A stretch of DNA of 64,000 nt. Source: Epiperipatus broadwayi. Taxonomy: Eukaryota > Onychophora > Udeonychophora > Euonychophora > Peripatidae. Location: the NCBI GenBank assembly GCA_028023455.1, contig JAQFVV010006720.1, positions 84,501 to 148,500 on the forward strand, given 5' to 3'. Shown here piece after piece: positions 1 through 11,782 of this stretch. Below the pieces are notes generated by a model that saw only the letters and a program-made list of their open reading frames with translations, was not told the origin of the DNA and searched no databases. The position numbers were made by a program, and so were the translations under genes. Each line of letters begins with the position of its first letter. Position 1 is the first letter of the stretch.

Positions 1-374
1 CAAAGTCTCTGCAATATATATCATTGCAAGAAAACTTTAAAGGTACATTTATGAAAAACAAAAACAAGTTAATCACGTAACCTGCTATCACTTGTTATTT
101 ATGTTCAAAAGATGGCGCTATACCAAAACCGCCGAACAAGTGTAAGATTTGTTTTACATAAACGAAAAAAGAGTCAGAAATTAACTACCTCTTTCATTTG
201 CTCACCCCCAGATCAGCTGATTTCAAGCTGGTTTGCTCTCCTCAGTGGGGGATAGAGTATAGAAACTAGATCTAAAACACTGACTCTCAAGTGTTTATGC
301 AAAACGTTTCTATCAGATTGCAAGCGTGAATTTTTCAGACCGGTAAAGTCTTCAAACTCAGCCTAGCAAGCCAT
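1..374 (-). repeat. 418-bp satellite monomer, inverted copy (clipped by window edge)
   Basis: This is the reverse complement of the monomers that follow at 416 and 833. It joins them head to head at about 375-415, so 1-374 and about 453-826 form a long near-perfect palindrome. The monomer is richer in GC than its surroundings. It contains a CCCCCA/TGGGGG pair enclosing a CAGCT/AGCTG hairpin, and a TGCAATGATATATATTGCA hairpin near its end. No ORF of note was found, and I do not recognise the family. Confidence 0.85.
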
Positions 375-415
375 ATATTTATTGCAATGATATATATTGC
401 AGAGACTTTGATTAT

Positions 416-1251
416 ATGGTGATTCTGAACTGAGATCAGACCCATATAAATATCTGGCTTGCTAGGCTGAGTTTGAAGACTTTACCGGTCTGAAAAATTC
501 ACGCTTGCAATCTGATAGAAACGTTTTGCATAAACACTTGAGAGTCAGTGTTTTAGATCTAGTTTCTATACTCTATCCCCCACTGAGGAGAGCAAACCAG
601 CTTGAAATCAGCTGATCTGGGGGTGAGCAAATGAAAGAGGTAGTTAATTTCTGACTCTTTTTTCGTTTATGTAAAACAAATCTTACACTTGTTCGGCGGT
701 TTTGGTATAGCGCCATCTTTTGAACATAAATAACAAGTGATAGCAGGTTACGTGATTAACTTGTTTTTGTTTTTCATAAATGTACTTTTAAAGTTTTCTT
801 GCAATGATATATATTGCAGGGACTTTGATTATATGGTGATTCTGAACTGAGATCAGACCCATATAAATATCTGGCTTGCTAGGCTGAGTTTGAAGACTTT
901 ACCGGTCTGAAAAATTCACGCTTGCAATCTGATAGAAACGTTTTGCATAAACACTTGAGAGTCAGTGTTTTAGATCTAGTTTCTATACTCTATCCCCCAC
1001 TGAGGAGAGCAAACCAGCTTGAAATCAGCTGATCTGGGGGTGAGCAAATGAAAGAGGTAGTTAATTTCTGACTCTTTTTTCGTTTATGTAAAACAAATCT
1101 TACACTTGTTCGGCGGTTTTGGTATAGCGCCATCTTTTGAACATAAATAACAAGTGATAGCAGGTTACGTGATTAACTTGTTTTCGTTTTTCATAAATGT
1201 AACTTTAAAGTTTTCTTGCAATGATATATATTGCAGAAACTTTGATTATAT
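416..1251 (+). repeat. Two direct 418-bp satellite monomers
   Basis: Two monomers start with ATGGTGATTCTGAACTG at 416 and 833, giving a period of 417. The second ends at 1251 where the LTR element begins. The array resumes in the same phase at 8892-8894, beyond the element. The match is nearly base for base, differing by single substitutions and short indels. Confidence 0.93.
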
Positions 1252-3873
1252 TGTACCGGTCAAAACCCACCACCACCGCAAGTCAAATCGGATTCAAACT
1301 CAGCTGAACCAAAACTGAATTCAAACCCAACTCAACAGCTCAGATAGCAGAAATCGACGGCACAGTGCTATGCGCCAAGAACTAGCTCAACGGTTGGTGA
1401 GGACTAGAGACCCTTGTACTGACACGAATATCTAATAATTAATTACTTTGAATACTTTTTAAATCGAATCATATGTATGTTCGGGTTGCCAACACAGACA
1501 GCGGGTATTAACATTTAAATAATTATAAAAAGAATGATGAACTAAGAAACCAAGTATGTTAGAAAATATTTAATAATAATAATAATTTGTTTTGTTCAAT
1601 AAAATATAGATTGCATTAGTTACCTCTAGTCTTTAAAAGAATTTATAAATATAATAAGAGTGGCGGTCCTTATCATATGCCAACAAGTATTACACAACAT
1701 GGGATTCTATGTCTATGCCCCCAACGAGAAATATAAAGGCAGATAAAGGTATTCATTAAGAACGGAAATGATTGTTCTAATTTTATTACGGTGGAATGTG
1801 AGATTTATTTTCACATTCGGAAATCTATTCATGAAGAGCAAAACGTATTTTAAGGCATAACTTTAATCTTGATTTGAAAACTGATTTAAACTAAATATAT
1901 TTGAGAATTGGTTCGACTTTAATTTAAATCACTTCATCACGAATTACGAGCACGGAGCGGGTTTTACCGGAACAAAGATGCAATGGTACTGACGAATTAC
2001 AAGGCAGAGAGTAAAATTGAAAGATGATCGCTAGTCGATGATCGAAGTCCTATGGCGGCTTGCATTTGGCAAGTCTTACGCCCTTTGACTAATGAATCGG
2101 AAAGGAAGTACTTTCTTCCTCGAGAAATTTAAATAAGAGAATATGATCACCGACCAGCCTAACGGAGCGGAAGATGGCCCTACGTCAGCAACATTTGATG
2201 ATGATGACTTGATAGTCATCGTTGAAAAATAAAACCCATGTAGAATGCTCTACGTGATGACTTGACCAATTAATTAAAGTCAAACGAGCTTTTATCGAAC
2301 TATTTTAAAACATTTATAAACTATATTAATTATGCCCTAATATCGTGCCCTTCCTGAATATTAATATAAAATAACAAAAGTGGAATTAAAATACATTTAA
2401 CCCTTTATCGACCCTTTTTGCAATAAAAACATTTAAGGTTATATTCGAATAAATATATATTAGTGGAACAAGAAATCAATATTTTAACATTTTGTGAGTA
2501 TATAAACACTTGTAACTTAGGAGCTGGGGACATAGGTGAAAAACGGAGCTAATAGTTTATTATTAGCCAATTATAAAAATAATAAACATGTAATATTTTC
2601 TTTCGACTCGATGATTAATAGAACTTTCAAATTTAGTTCTAATGGGCGAGAATTACTATTTGAAATTAATATTATAATATTTGCATGAGGCAAATAGAAC
2701 AGAGGAGCTCATCGAGTTGAAAGATTATTGGCATATAATTTTTAAATAGCATTAATAAATCACACGATAAATACATATATATATAAATATGTTAATATTA
2801 ACGAACCGCCAGGTAAGAAAAGAAAAAGTTTAAAGACTAGAGATTGAAAGAATTACAATATAAATTTATAGTAGCATTTTATAAAGATTTTTACATTAAA
2901 TAATAAAGAGCTCTTAAATAGGAGGAGTGTAAAATAAAGTTCGAACTGGCCAGAAAGTTTAACGTTCATTATAGAAATATATTACCCCTTCCGCTGGTCC
3001 TTAAGTTACACCTCCAAGTTGTTGAAAACGTAGGCATCATTGGTTGACTACTGGAACAGTATTTTAGTAGCTTTCATAATTTTAGCAGAATGATCGGTCC
3101 GGAAAAAGGTTCAGCAGCTCCATTGAAGATTTCTCAGGACTTTAGGAACCATAGCCAGATTCCTGATGTTCTAGCCCTCTATCATGATGAAATACAATTT
3201 TTATACGCACAGAGTTCACTGCACTACTCTACAACAAAGCTAGTCTTTTTTTCTTTACTTTTCAGGGCTATATATCTACTGTTCACTGATGCCTCCGGCT
3301 AGCGCTCATTTTATTATCAATCTGGTTTTTTTTTATAATTAGTTGTTTTCAGAAACATTCCTTCGATAAGGCTTTCAAACTAATTTTTGAATTCCTTTCC
3401 TAATTAGAAAATGAATTCTTAAAGTCTGAAATGATTTTAATTAAAAATTGAATTCTTATCTTTTTTTAATTAATAAAACTTTACTGTTGTTTTTGAGAAT
3501 TTGAAAGCCTTTGGAAGGAATGTAGCTTTTAATCGCAAAACTTTACAAATTATTTAAAAGTAAAAAAAAACAAGTATTCCCGACGCAATGAAACTTTCGA
3601 ACAATTATATACATTTAATATTTACAAATATATATACGCACAATCCACGCAATTTAATATATATAAATTCATGAATATTTTATCATGAATTTATTTAGAG
3701 AATTGATCCAATTTAAACTAAACTAATTAATTTTACTACGTATTTGAAACAAGTTATTCATTATGGAAATTAGCGTGGATTGAACGTATAAAGCCCCATT
3801 GCATCGGAAATTTAAGGTTAGTATTAGGGTAAATAACATGAAGCTAGGATCGAACTCAGATCCGACTGCTTCA
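1252..3873 (-). repeat. LTR, downstream (3') copy for the minus-oriented element
   Basis: This matches 6271-8891 along its whole length. Small differences include a changed TA run near 2780 and a CCGAC/CCAAC change near the CA end. Read on the minus strand it begins TGAAGCAG and ends GGTACA. Near its start the minus strand has GAGTTCGATCC, which resembles a Pol III B box and might be a captured tRNA-related piece. A 70-codon plus-strand frame at 3090-3302 recurs in the other LTR only because the LTRs are copies. Confidence 0.88.
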
Positions 3874-3887
3874 TTTCTTTTCACTTC
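3874..3887 (-). other. Candidate polypurine tract
   Basis: The minus strand reads GAAGTGAAAAGAAA (13 of 14 purines) immediately before the TG of the downstream LTR. In LTR retroelements this is where plus-strand priming starts. No comparable tract lies beside the other LTR in the opposite sense, which supports the minus orientation. Confidence 0.65.
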
Positions 3888-4147
3888 AAAAAAAAACAAT
3901 GAAAAAAAAATGACTTTACTTACGCAGGATATAGTTGCATAAGTGTATAGACTCTGGGAGAACAGCATGAGCGTGAATAATATAACCTGCCCAAGCTACA
4001 AAAATTATACATGTCTCACTACGATCAACTTTTTTGAATATTCCGCTTATAATAAGTTTATAAAAAATCGGTCCGTTTATCAAGTCTCATTTTCCTATGG
4101 TCATGTCAGTTGGTCTTCTGTATATATATCTGTCTCTACAGTTTATC
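3888..4147. other. Untranslated 3' part of the LTR element interior
   Basis: AT-rich sequence between the acidic ORF stop and the polypurine tract. No motif recognised. Confidence 0.5.
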
Positions 4148-4771
4148 TTACTGTTTCCCTGGATCAGGTGGTACATATTGTTTTAACTGTCTGGCATTGT
4201 AATGGTCATAGTCCCGGTCTTCCCTGGTTGTCGTCAAGTTCCCATAGTCTATTGCTGTCATTAATTCTATGGCCTTTTCTGCGACCGAATGCACAAACAA
4301 CAATTCTTTAATATTATCTCGATGAGCGATGGGGTTCTCTCCTGGGTCATCTTTGAAAATTTGAATCTGTATCAAGGATCCAGGCATTGGCATCTGTAAC
4401 TTCTTCATACTAAGTTGAGGACTCATCATCTGTCCCATTTCCACTTTTAGTTTCATTGGACTAGTGGTCTGAACATCTTTTTCTGTATCTATATCCGCTT
4501 CTTCCACTGCTTCATAACTGGACTCATCCTCACCACTGTTGTTTTCCTTGCTGTCCACAACTTCTTTTGGTGTGGCCTGATCATCTTCATTTTCTATTTT
4601 TGGGTCTTCAGAGGGATTTATTTCTTGCTGAAGCTTTACATTTTCTAGATTTGAGTTGGCTTGGATGCCATGTGCTTCCTCGAGCCTTACCAGCCTTTCC
4701 ATCATCATCATCAGTACCTTTCGATCTTCTCTCATTTCTCTGAGGATCGTTTGTAAAGTGTCTTTTCCCAT
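4148..4771 (-). CDS. Acidic coiled-coil protein, possible Gag-like ORF of the LTR element
   Basis: A 207-codon frame if read from the ATG at 4771, whose context AAAAATGGG is good. An upstream in-frame ATG at 4819 would add a hydrophobic, AT-driven 16-residue leader and is less likely. Residues about 1-35 are charged and heptad-like (LREMREDRKVLMMMMERL), predicting a short coiled coil. Residues about 45-105 are very acidic and low in complexity (E, D, S, N). The tail is more mixed and ends PPDPGKQ. No zinc knuckle, protease or reverse transcriptase motif is present. It is the only sizeable ORF in the interior of the LTR element and is read in the element's sense, so a Gag-like or accessory role is inferred. 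I do not recognise the family, and a captured host fragment is the alternative. Confidence 0.55.
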   Translation of the reverse strand: MGKDTLQTILREMREDRKVLMMMMERLVRLEEAHGIQANSNLENVKLQQEINPSEDPKIENEDDQATPKEVVDSKENNSGEDESSYEAVEEADIDTEKDVQTTSPMKLKVEMGQMMSPQLSMKKLQMPMPGSLIQIQIFKDDPGENPIAHRDNIKELLFVHSVAEKAIELMTAIDYGNLTTTREDRDYDHYNARQLKQYVPPDPGKQ

Positions 4772-6252
4772 TTTTGAAAATAAGAAAATAATGTAATAAA
4801 CAATCAATATAATGAACAACGTGAATTCACTTAGAGTACTCTCTGTATGCTTAAAATATTTTTTTTCTCTTTAGTAAATTTTAATGAGGTCTCTGACTAC
4901 AGGTCCATTGTCCTAATCTTCACTAGCTGCTTCATATTATTTCCCCAATCTATGTAATCTGCCTTTTTTTTTAGTTTACCTACGTTTTCTTGGTTAGCTC
5001 TTTATTTTAACTGTTTGAGTGAGACATGTATTCAAAAATATAAAAAAAAAACATTATTCACTTTCCCTTTGTTCAACTGTTCTGTTCTCCCATGTCTGAA
5101 AAAAAAAACTATACAGTGATATACAAATATTATGTATTAGCAGATACAACAAATCATTCTGTATTGAACACACTTGGTTTTTTATTATGGCGATTGACCC
5201 ACTACTGTGCTGACAATCAAATTTGCTGACAAATTTATTTATATGGGCGCCAGTGAGCAAAATGAGATCAATAGGGCATGTGATATAACCCATTGACCCC
5301 CAAACCACATATGATTGACTTAACCTTTAATAAAACAATTGAATTGATGATGAGTAATATTATTTAATAACAGCTAACGCGTTCATGACCTGAGTTTAAA
5401 TATAGGAGTTCACTACTTCATTTTTACTAAGCATGAGGCTTTAACACCAAAAAAAAATGTCAAAATTAATATTACAAGAACTTTTATTGGAGATATTATT
5501 CTAAATCTTGCTAGCATGAAAGCGTGCAAACCATTTAAGCATTTTGCCAACTGCATCTGGCTGCTTGGTGTACACAAAGGGTCTTCACCTGCTTTGAGGT
5601 TACTCTAGAAATTATTGTCATTAAAGCGTAATGTCACACTGCATCGGACCGCTTGACAGATAATTCCCAGTTTGAAGGTCTTCGCCTACTTTGAGACTAC
5701 TAAAAATACGGAGCGAACATTTAATATATATGCTAGCAAGCAATACTTTGAAATTAAGACTTTTATATGATATCATATTAGATATTTTATATTATAACAG
5801 CTGAGATGAACAAAATTAATTTTGACACAGACAAAATATTTCATTTATTTTACCCCTATGCTTTGATCTGCTCTTGCTACTTCGCTAACGATAATTTTCT
5901 TACTGTCATGAACGCGTATAAACAAACGTATAATATATATATATGGATATATAGTACACGTATAACTAATTACACATATACTTAAATAATTATTCTAACA
6001 GTTTTTTTTTTGCATTTAAAAAAAAATCTTGAATACATTTAATTATAAGGAAGAGAATTAGAAAGTGATATTTTAATTTATTAAATCATTCCAGTTATGC
6101 ATTATAAATCGCATAACTTTTTCAAATATATATAACATTCTACAAAAATATCACTTTAAACATTTAATTTATTGAGATCTGAGTAACTAAAACCATAATT
6201 TCTATCTACAGGGCATGTGTGGGGTTTATTAAGTCGAGCCACAACGATTGGG
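4772..6252. other. Leader and non-coding interior of the LTR element
   Basis: Runs from the candidate primer site to the ORF start on the minus strand. It contains a polypyrimidine-plus-CAG acceptor-like site near 5092 and two diverged ~90-bp direct repeats at about 5545-5700, with shared GCATCKG and CCTRCTTTGAG blocks. It also holds a GGGCGCCA octamer at 5245-5252. No coding region is convincing. Confidence 0.5.
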
Positions 6253-6270
6253 CAGCCAAAAACATAACCA
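6253..6270 (-). other. Candidate primer-binding site
   Basis: The minus strand reads TGGTTATGTTTTTGGCTG directly after the CA end of the upstream LTR. TGG at zero or a few bases from the LTR is typical, because it pairs with the CCA end of a tRNA. I cannot name the tRNA. A match to the 3' end of a tRNA from this genome would confirm it. Confidence 0.55.
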
Positions 6271-8891
6271 TGTACCGGTCAAAACCCACCACCACCGCAA
6301 GTCAAATCGGATTCAAACTCAGCTGAACCAAAACTGAATTCAAACCCAACTCAACAGCTCAGATAGCAGAAATCGACGGCACAGTGCTATGCGCCAAGAA
6401 CTAGCTCAACGGTTGGTGAGGACTAGAGACCCTTTTACTGACACGAATATCTAATAATTAATTACTTTGAATACTTTTTAAATCGAATCATATGTATGTT
6501 CGGGTTGCCAACACAGACAGCGGGTATTAACATTTAAATAATTATAAAAAGAATGATGAACTAAGAAACCAAGTATGTTAGAAAATATTTAATAATAATA
6601 ATAATTTGTTTTGTTCAATAAAATATAGATTGCATTAGTTACCTCTAGTCTTTAAAAGAATTTATAAATATAATAAGAGTGGCGGTCCTTATCATATGCC
6701 AACAAGTATTACACAACATGGGATTCTATGTCTATGCCCCCAACGAGAAATATAAAGGCAGATAAAGGTATTCATTAAGAACGGAAATGATTGTTCTAAT
6801 TTTATTACGGTGGAATGTGAGATTTATTTTCACATTCGGAAATCTATTCATGAAGAGCAAAACGTATTTTAAGGCATAACTTTAATCTTGATTTGAAAAC
6901 TGATTTAAACTAAATATATTTGAGAATTGGTTCGACTTTAATTTAAATCACTTCATCACGAATTACGAGCACGGAGCGGGTTTTACCGGAACAAAGATGC
7001 AATGGTACTGACGAATTACAAGGCAGAGAGTAAAATTGAAAGATGATCGCTAGTCGATGATCGAAGTCCTATGGCGGCTTGCATTTGGCAAGTCTTACGC
7101 CCTTTGACTAATGAATCGGAAAGGAAGTACTTTCTTCCTCGAGAAATTTAAATAAGAGAATATGATCACCGACCAGCCTAACGGAGCGGAAGATGGCCCT
7201 ACGTCAGCAACATTTGATGATGATGACTTGATAGTCATCGTTGAAAAATAAAACCCATGTAGAATGCTCTACGTGATGACTTGACCAATTAATTAAAGTC
7301 AAACGAGCTTTTATCGAACTATTTTAAAACATTTATAAACTATATTAATTATGCCCTAATATCGTGCCCTTCCTGAATATTAATATAAAATAACAAAAGT
7401 GGAATTAAAATACATTTAACCCTTTATCGACCCTTTTTGCAATAAAAACATTTAAGGTTATATTCGAATAAATATATATTAGTGGAACAAGAAATCAATA
7501 TTTTAACATTTTGTGAGTATATAAACACTTGTAACTTAGGAGCTGGGGACATAGGTGAAAAATGGAGCTAATAGTTTATTATTAGCCAATTATAAAAATA
7601 ATAAACATGTAATATTTTCTTTCGACTCGATGATTAATAGAACTTTCAAATTTAGTTCTAATGGGCGAGAATTACTATTTGAAATTAATATTATAATATT
7701 TGCATGAGGCAAATAGAACAGAGGAGCTCATCGAGTTGAAAGATTATTGGCATATAATTTTTAAATAGCATTAATAAATCACACGATAAATACATATATA
7801 TATATATAATATGTTAAACGAACCGCCAGGTAAGAAAAGAAAAAGTTTAAAGACTAGAGATTGAAAGAATTACAATATAAATTTATAGTAGCATTTTATA
7901 AAGATTTTTACATTAAATAATAAAGAGCTCTTAAATAGGAGGAGTGTAAAATAAAGTTCGAACTGGCCAGAAAGTTTAACGTTCATTATAGAAATATATT
8001 ACCCCTTCCGCTGGTCCTTAAGTTACACCTCCAAGTTGTTGAAAACGTAGGCATCATTGGTTGACTACTGGAACAGTATTTTAGTAGCTTTCATAATTTT
8101 AGCAGAATGATCGGTCCGGAAAAAGGTTCAGCAGCTCCATTGAAGATTTCTCAGGACTTTAGGAACCATAGCCAGATTCCTGATGTTCTAGCCCTCTATC
8201 ATGATGAAATACAATTTTTATACGCACAGAGTTCACTGCACTACTCTACAACAAAGCTAGTCTTTTTTTCTTTACTTTTCAGGGCTATATATCTACTGTT
8301 CACTGATGCCTCCGGCTAGCGCTCATTTTATTATCAATCTGGTTTTTTTTTATAATTAGTTGTTTTCAGAAACATTCCTTCGATAAGGCTTTCAAACTAA
8401 TTTTTGAATTCCTTTCCTAATTAGAAAATGAATTCTTAAAGTCTGAAATGATTTTAATTAAAAATTGAATTCTTATCTTTTTTTTATTAATAAAACTTTA
8501 CTGTTGTTTTTGAGAATTTGAAAGCCTTTGGAAGGAATGTAGCTTTTAATCGCAAAACTTTACAAATTATTTAAAAGTAAAAAAAAAACAAGTATTCCCG
8601 ACGCAATGAAACTTTCGAACAATTATATATATTTAATATTTACAAACATATATACGCACAATCCAGGCAATTTAATATATGTAAATTCATGAACATTTTA
8701 TCATGAATTTATTTAGAGAATTGATCCAATTTAAACTAAACTAATTAATTTTACTACGTATTTGAAACAAGTTATTCATTATGGAAATTAGCGTGGATTG
8801 AACGTATAAAGCCCCATTGCATCGGAAATTTAAGGTTAGTATTAGGGTAAATAACATGAAGCTAGGATCGAACTCAGATCCAACTGCTTCA
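6271..8891 (-). repeat. LTR, upstream (5') copy for the minus-oriented element
   Basis: Direct repeat of 1252-3873. It would carry the promoter for the minus-strand transcript, but I could not place a convincing TATA box or poly(A) signal by eye. Confidence 0.88.
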
Positions 8892-10510
8892 ATATGGTGA
8901 TTCTGAACTGAGATCAGACCCATATAAATATCTGGCTTGCTAGGCTGAGTTTGAAGACTTTACCGGTCTGAAAAATTCACGCTTGCAATCTGATAGAAAC
9001 GTTTTGCATAAACACTTGAGAGTCAGTGTTTTAGATCTAGTTTCTATACTCTATCCCCCACTGAGGAGAGCAAACCAGCTTGAAATCAGCTGATCTGGGG
9101 GTGAGCAAATGAAAGAGGTAGTTAATTTCTGACTCTTTTTTCGTTTTATGTAAAACAAATCTTACACTTGTTCGGCGATTTTGGTATAGCGCCATCTTTT
9201 GAACATAATTAACAAGTGATAGCACGTTACGTGATTAACTTGTTTTTGTTTTTCATAAATGTACCTTTAAAGTTTTCTTGCAATGATATATATTGCAGAA
9301 ACTTTGATTATATGGTGATTCTGAACTGAGATCAGACCCATATAAATATCTGGCTTGCTAGGCTGAGTTTGAAGACTTTACCGGTCTGAAAAATTCACGC
9401 TTGCAATCTGATAGAAACGTTTTGCATAAACACTTGAGAGTCAGTGTTTTAGATCTAGTTTCTATACTCTATCCCCCACTGAGGAGAGCAAACCAGCTTG
9501 AAATCAGCTGATCTGGGGGTGAGCAAATGAAAGAGGTAGTTAATTTCTGACTCTTTTTTCGTTTTATGTAAAACAAATCTTACACTTGTTCGGCGGTTTT
9601 GGTATAGCGCCATCTTTTGAACATAATTAACAAGTGATAGCAGGTTACGTGATTAACTTGTTTTTGTTTTTCATAAATGTACCTTTAAAGTTTTCTTGCA
9701 ATGATATATATTGCAGAAACTTTGATTATATGGTGATTCTGAACTGAGATCAGACCCATATAAATATCTGGCTTGCTAGGCTGAGTTTGAAGACTTTACC
9801 GGTCTGAAAAATTCACGCTTGCAATCTGATAGAAACGTTTTGCATAAACACTTGAGAGTCAGTGTTTTAGATCTAGTTTCTATACTCTATCCCCCACTGA
9901 GGAGAGCAAACCAGCTTGAAATCAGCTGAACTGGGGGTGAGCAAATGAAAGAGGTAGTTAATTTCTGACTCTTTTTTCGTTTTATGTAAAACAAATCTTA
10001 CACTTGTTCGGCGATTTTGGTATAGCGCCATCTTTTGAACATAATTAACAAGTGATAGCACGTTACGTGATTAACTTGTTTTTGTTTTTCATAAATGTAC
10101 CTTTAAAGTTTTCTTGCAATGATATATATTGCAGAAACTTTGATTATATGGTGATTCTGAACTGAGATCAGACCCATATAAATATCTGGCTTGCTAGGCT
10201 GAGTTTGAAGACTTTACCGGTCTGAAAAATTCACGCTTGCAATCTGATAGAAACGTTTTGCATAAACACTTGAGAGTCAGTGTTTTAGATCTAGTTTCTA
10301 TACTCTATCCCCCACTGAGGAGAGCAAACCAGCTTGAAATCAGCTGAACTGGGGGTGAGCAAATGAAAGAGATAGTTAATTTCTGACTCTTTTTTCATTT
10401 TATGTAAAACAAATCTTACACTTGTTCGGCGGTTTTGGTATAGCTCCATCTTTTGAACATAATTAACAAGTGATAGCAGGTTACGTGATTAACTTGTTTT
10501 TGTTTTTCAT
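8892..10510 (+). repeat. 418-bp satellite, four monomers after the LTR insertion
   Basis: Monomers start at 8894, 9312, 9730 and 10148, a period of exactly 418. The last is cut at 10510 beside a short TA/CA run. The first four bases, ATAT, are the target duplication of the LTR element. Monomers 1 and 3 share GCGATTTTGG and AGCACGTTACG, while 2 and 4 share GCGGTTTTGG and AGCAGGTTACG, so the array has an ABAB pattern of 836 bp. Monomers 3 and 4 also share GAACTGGGGG where 1 and 2 have GATCTGGGGG. Confidence 0.95.
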
Positions 10511-10547
10511 ATATATATACACACACACCCAAATCCAAATTCCAAAG

Positions 10548-11782
10548 CAGACTTCTCAAGTGTAAAGAACTACAAAAAACTACACAATATATATAATATT
10601 AAACATTACCCACAAATCCATTCACTTCCCATCCACCCTTAATATTAAAAGAACTCTTAAATAAGTTAATTGCTTCAGAATAATAAATTTTTAATAATAA
10701 AGATTCTTTAATTCGTCTTTTGATTTCATTTCTCTCAAAGAAGACAAACTTAGCTTCATCAAAATTAATATTGTGGCCTGTATCTTTCTCATGGACATAC
10801 AAAGCAGAACTAAGATATCTATTTTTAACTCTACTTATGAACCTTTATTCTTTCATTTAAACTCAAACTACTCTGACCTATGTAAACCTTCATACAAAAT
10901 AAACAAGAAATTAAATATACTACACCAGGAATAGTCTTTCTATCAAAAATTTAGTTTGTATTATTTAATATATTATTCAATGCAACACCCCTTTTCCAAG
11001 CAATTTTCTTATTTCCAAACAATTTACTATTTCTACATACAATTTTATAAGAAGACAATTTAAATGGCAAAGTAATAAAATCATATTTTTCTTTAACCTT
11101 TACATCCTTACAAATATTACTATTAAATAAAATACTTTTAACAAAATTTATCAGACTTGAGGGTTGGTTACTCTGATAAATTTATTAAAAATATTTTATT
11201 TAATAGTAATATTTGTAAGGATGTAAACGTTAAAAAAAATGATTTTAGTTTCTTTGCCATTTAAATTATCTTCTTATAAAATTGTATGTAGAAATAGTAA
11301 ATTGTTTGGAAATAAGAAAATTGCTCGGAAAAGGGGTGTTGCATTGAATAATTTATTAAATAATACAAAATAAATTTTTGATAGAAAGACTATCCCTGGT
11401 GTAGTATATTTTGTTCCTTTTTTATTTTGTAAGGAGGTTTAGATAGGTCATAGTAGTTTGAGTTTAAATGAAAGAATAAAGGTTCATAAAAGTAGTGTTA
11501 AAATAGATATCTTAGTTTTGCTTTGTATGTCCATGAAAAAGATACAGGCCACACTATTGATTTTGATGAAGCTAAGGTTGTCTTCTTTGAGAGAAATGAA
11601 ATCAAAAGAAGAATTAAATAATCTTTATTATTGAAAATTTATTATTCTGAAGCAATTAACTTATTTAAACGTTTTTTTTTTTTAATATTAAGGGTGGATG
11701 GGAAGTGAATGGATTTGTGGATAATGTTTTATATTATATATATTGTGTAGTTTTTGTAGGACTTTACACTTGAGAAGTCTGC
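10548..11782. mobile_element. Palindromic Penelope-like element remnant (family B)
   Basis: Inverted arms at 10548-11155 (element sense minus) and 11172-11782 (element sense plus) face away from a 16-bp spacer. Both encode pieces of the GIY-YIG endonuclease end of a Penelope-like element, different in sequence from family A further on. In the right arm near 11398-11460 the frames still show a GVVY...YIGxSSLSLNERIKVHK-like core. The reverse transcriptase is missing. Both arms carry frameshifts and stops. I infer a 5'-truncated element in inside-out arrangement. Confidence 0.7.
10599..10802 (-). pseudogene. C-terminal piece of family B GIY-YIG endonuclease
   Basis: A 67-codon open piece with HEKDTGHNINFDEAK followed by ERNEIKRRIKESLLL. 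The H...TGH and the E in RRIKE are typical of the C-terminal half of Penelope-type GIY-YIG domains, where an H pair helps bind zinc and a glutamate is catalytic. The GIY-YIG half lies upstream on the minus strand (about 10810-10930) in another frame. The same segment is repeated inverted at about 11515-11720 with more damage. Not functional alone. Confidence 0.65.

Larger units (their letters stand above)
1252..8891 (-). mobile_element. Non-autonomous LTR retrotransposon (LARD-like), nearly intact
   Basis: Two direct repeats of about 2.62 kb (1252-3873 and 6271-8891) flank a 2.4-kb internal region. On the plus strand each repeat starts TG and ends CA. The element is flanked by ATAT on both sides (1248-1251 and 8892-8895), and deleting it restores the satellite phase, so it is an insertion with a 4-bp target duplication. 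Orientation is minus. On that strand a TGG-initiated candidate primer-binding site directly abuts the upstream LTR, a purine tract directly precedes the downstream LTR, and the only sizeable ORF (4148-4771) runs the same way. No protease, reverse transcriptase, RNase H or integrase was seen, so mobility would need proteins from another element. The LTRs differ by only a few bases and short indels, which implies recent insertion. Long LTRs with little coding interior fit the class called large retrotransposon derivatives; this naming is by structure only. Confidence 0.85.

Noticed and set aside
3090-3302. 70-codon plus-strand frame, repeated exactly at 8107-8319
   Set aside because: Its conservation is explained by the two LTR copies. 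It runs against the element's sense and shows no domain.
5054-5308. 84-codon minus-strand frame in the LTR element interior
   Set aside because: No domain. It spans an acceptor-like poly-T/CAG site and has the composition of non-coding leader.
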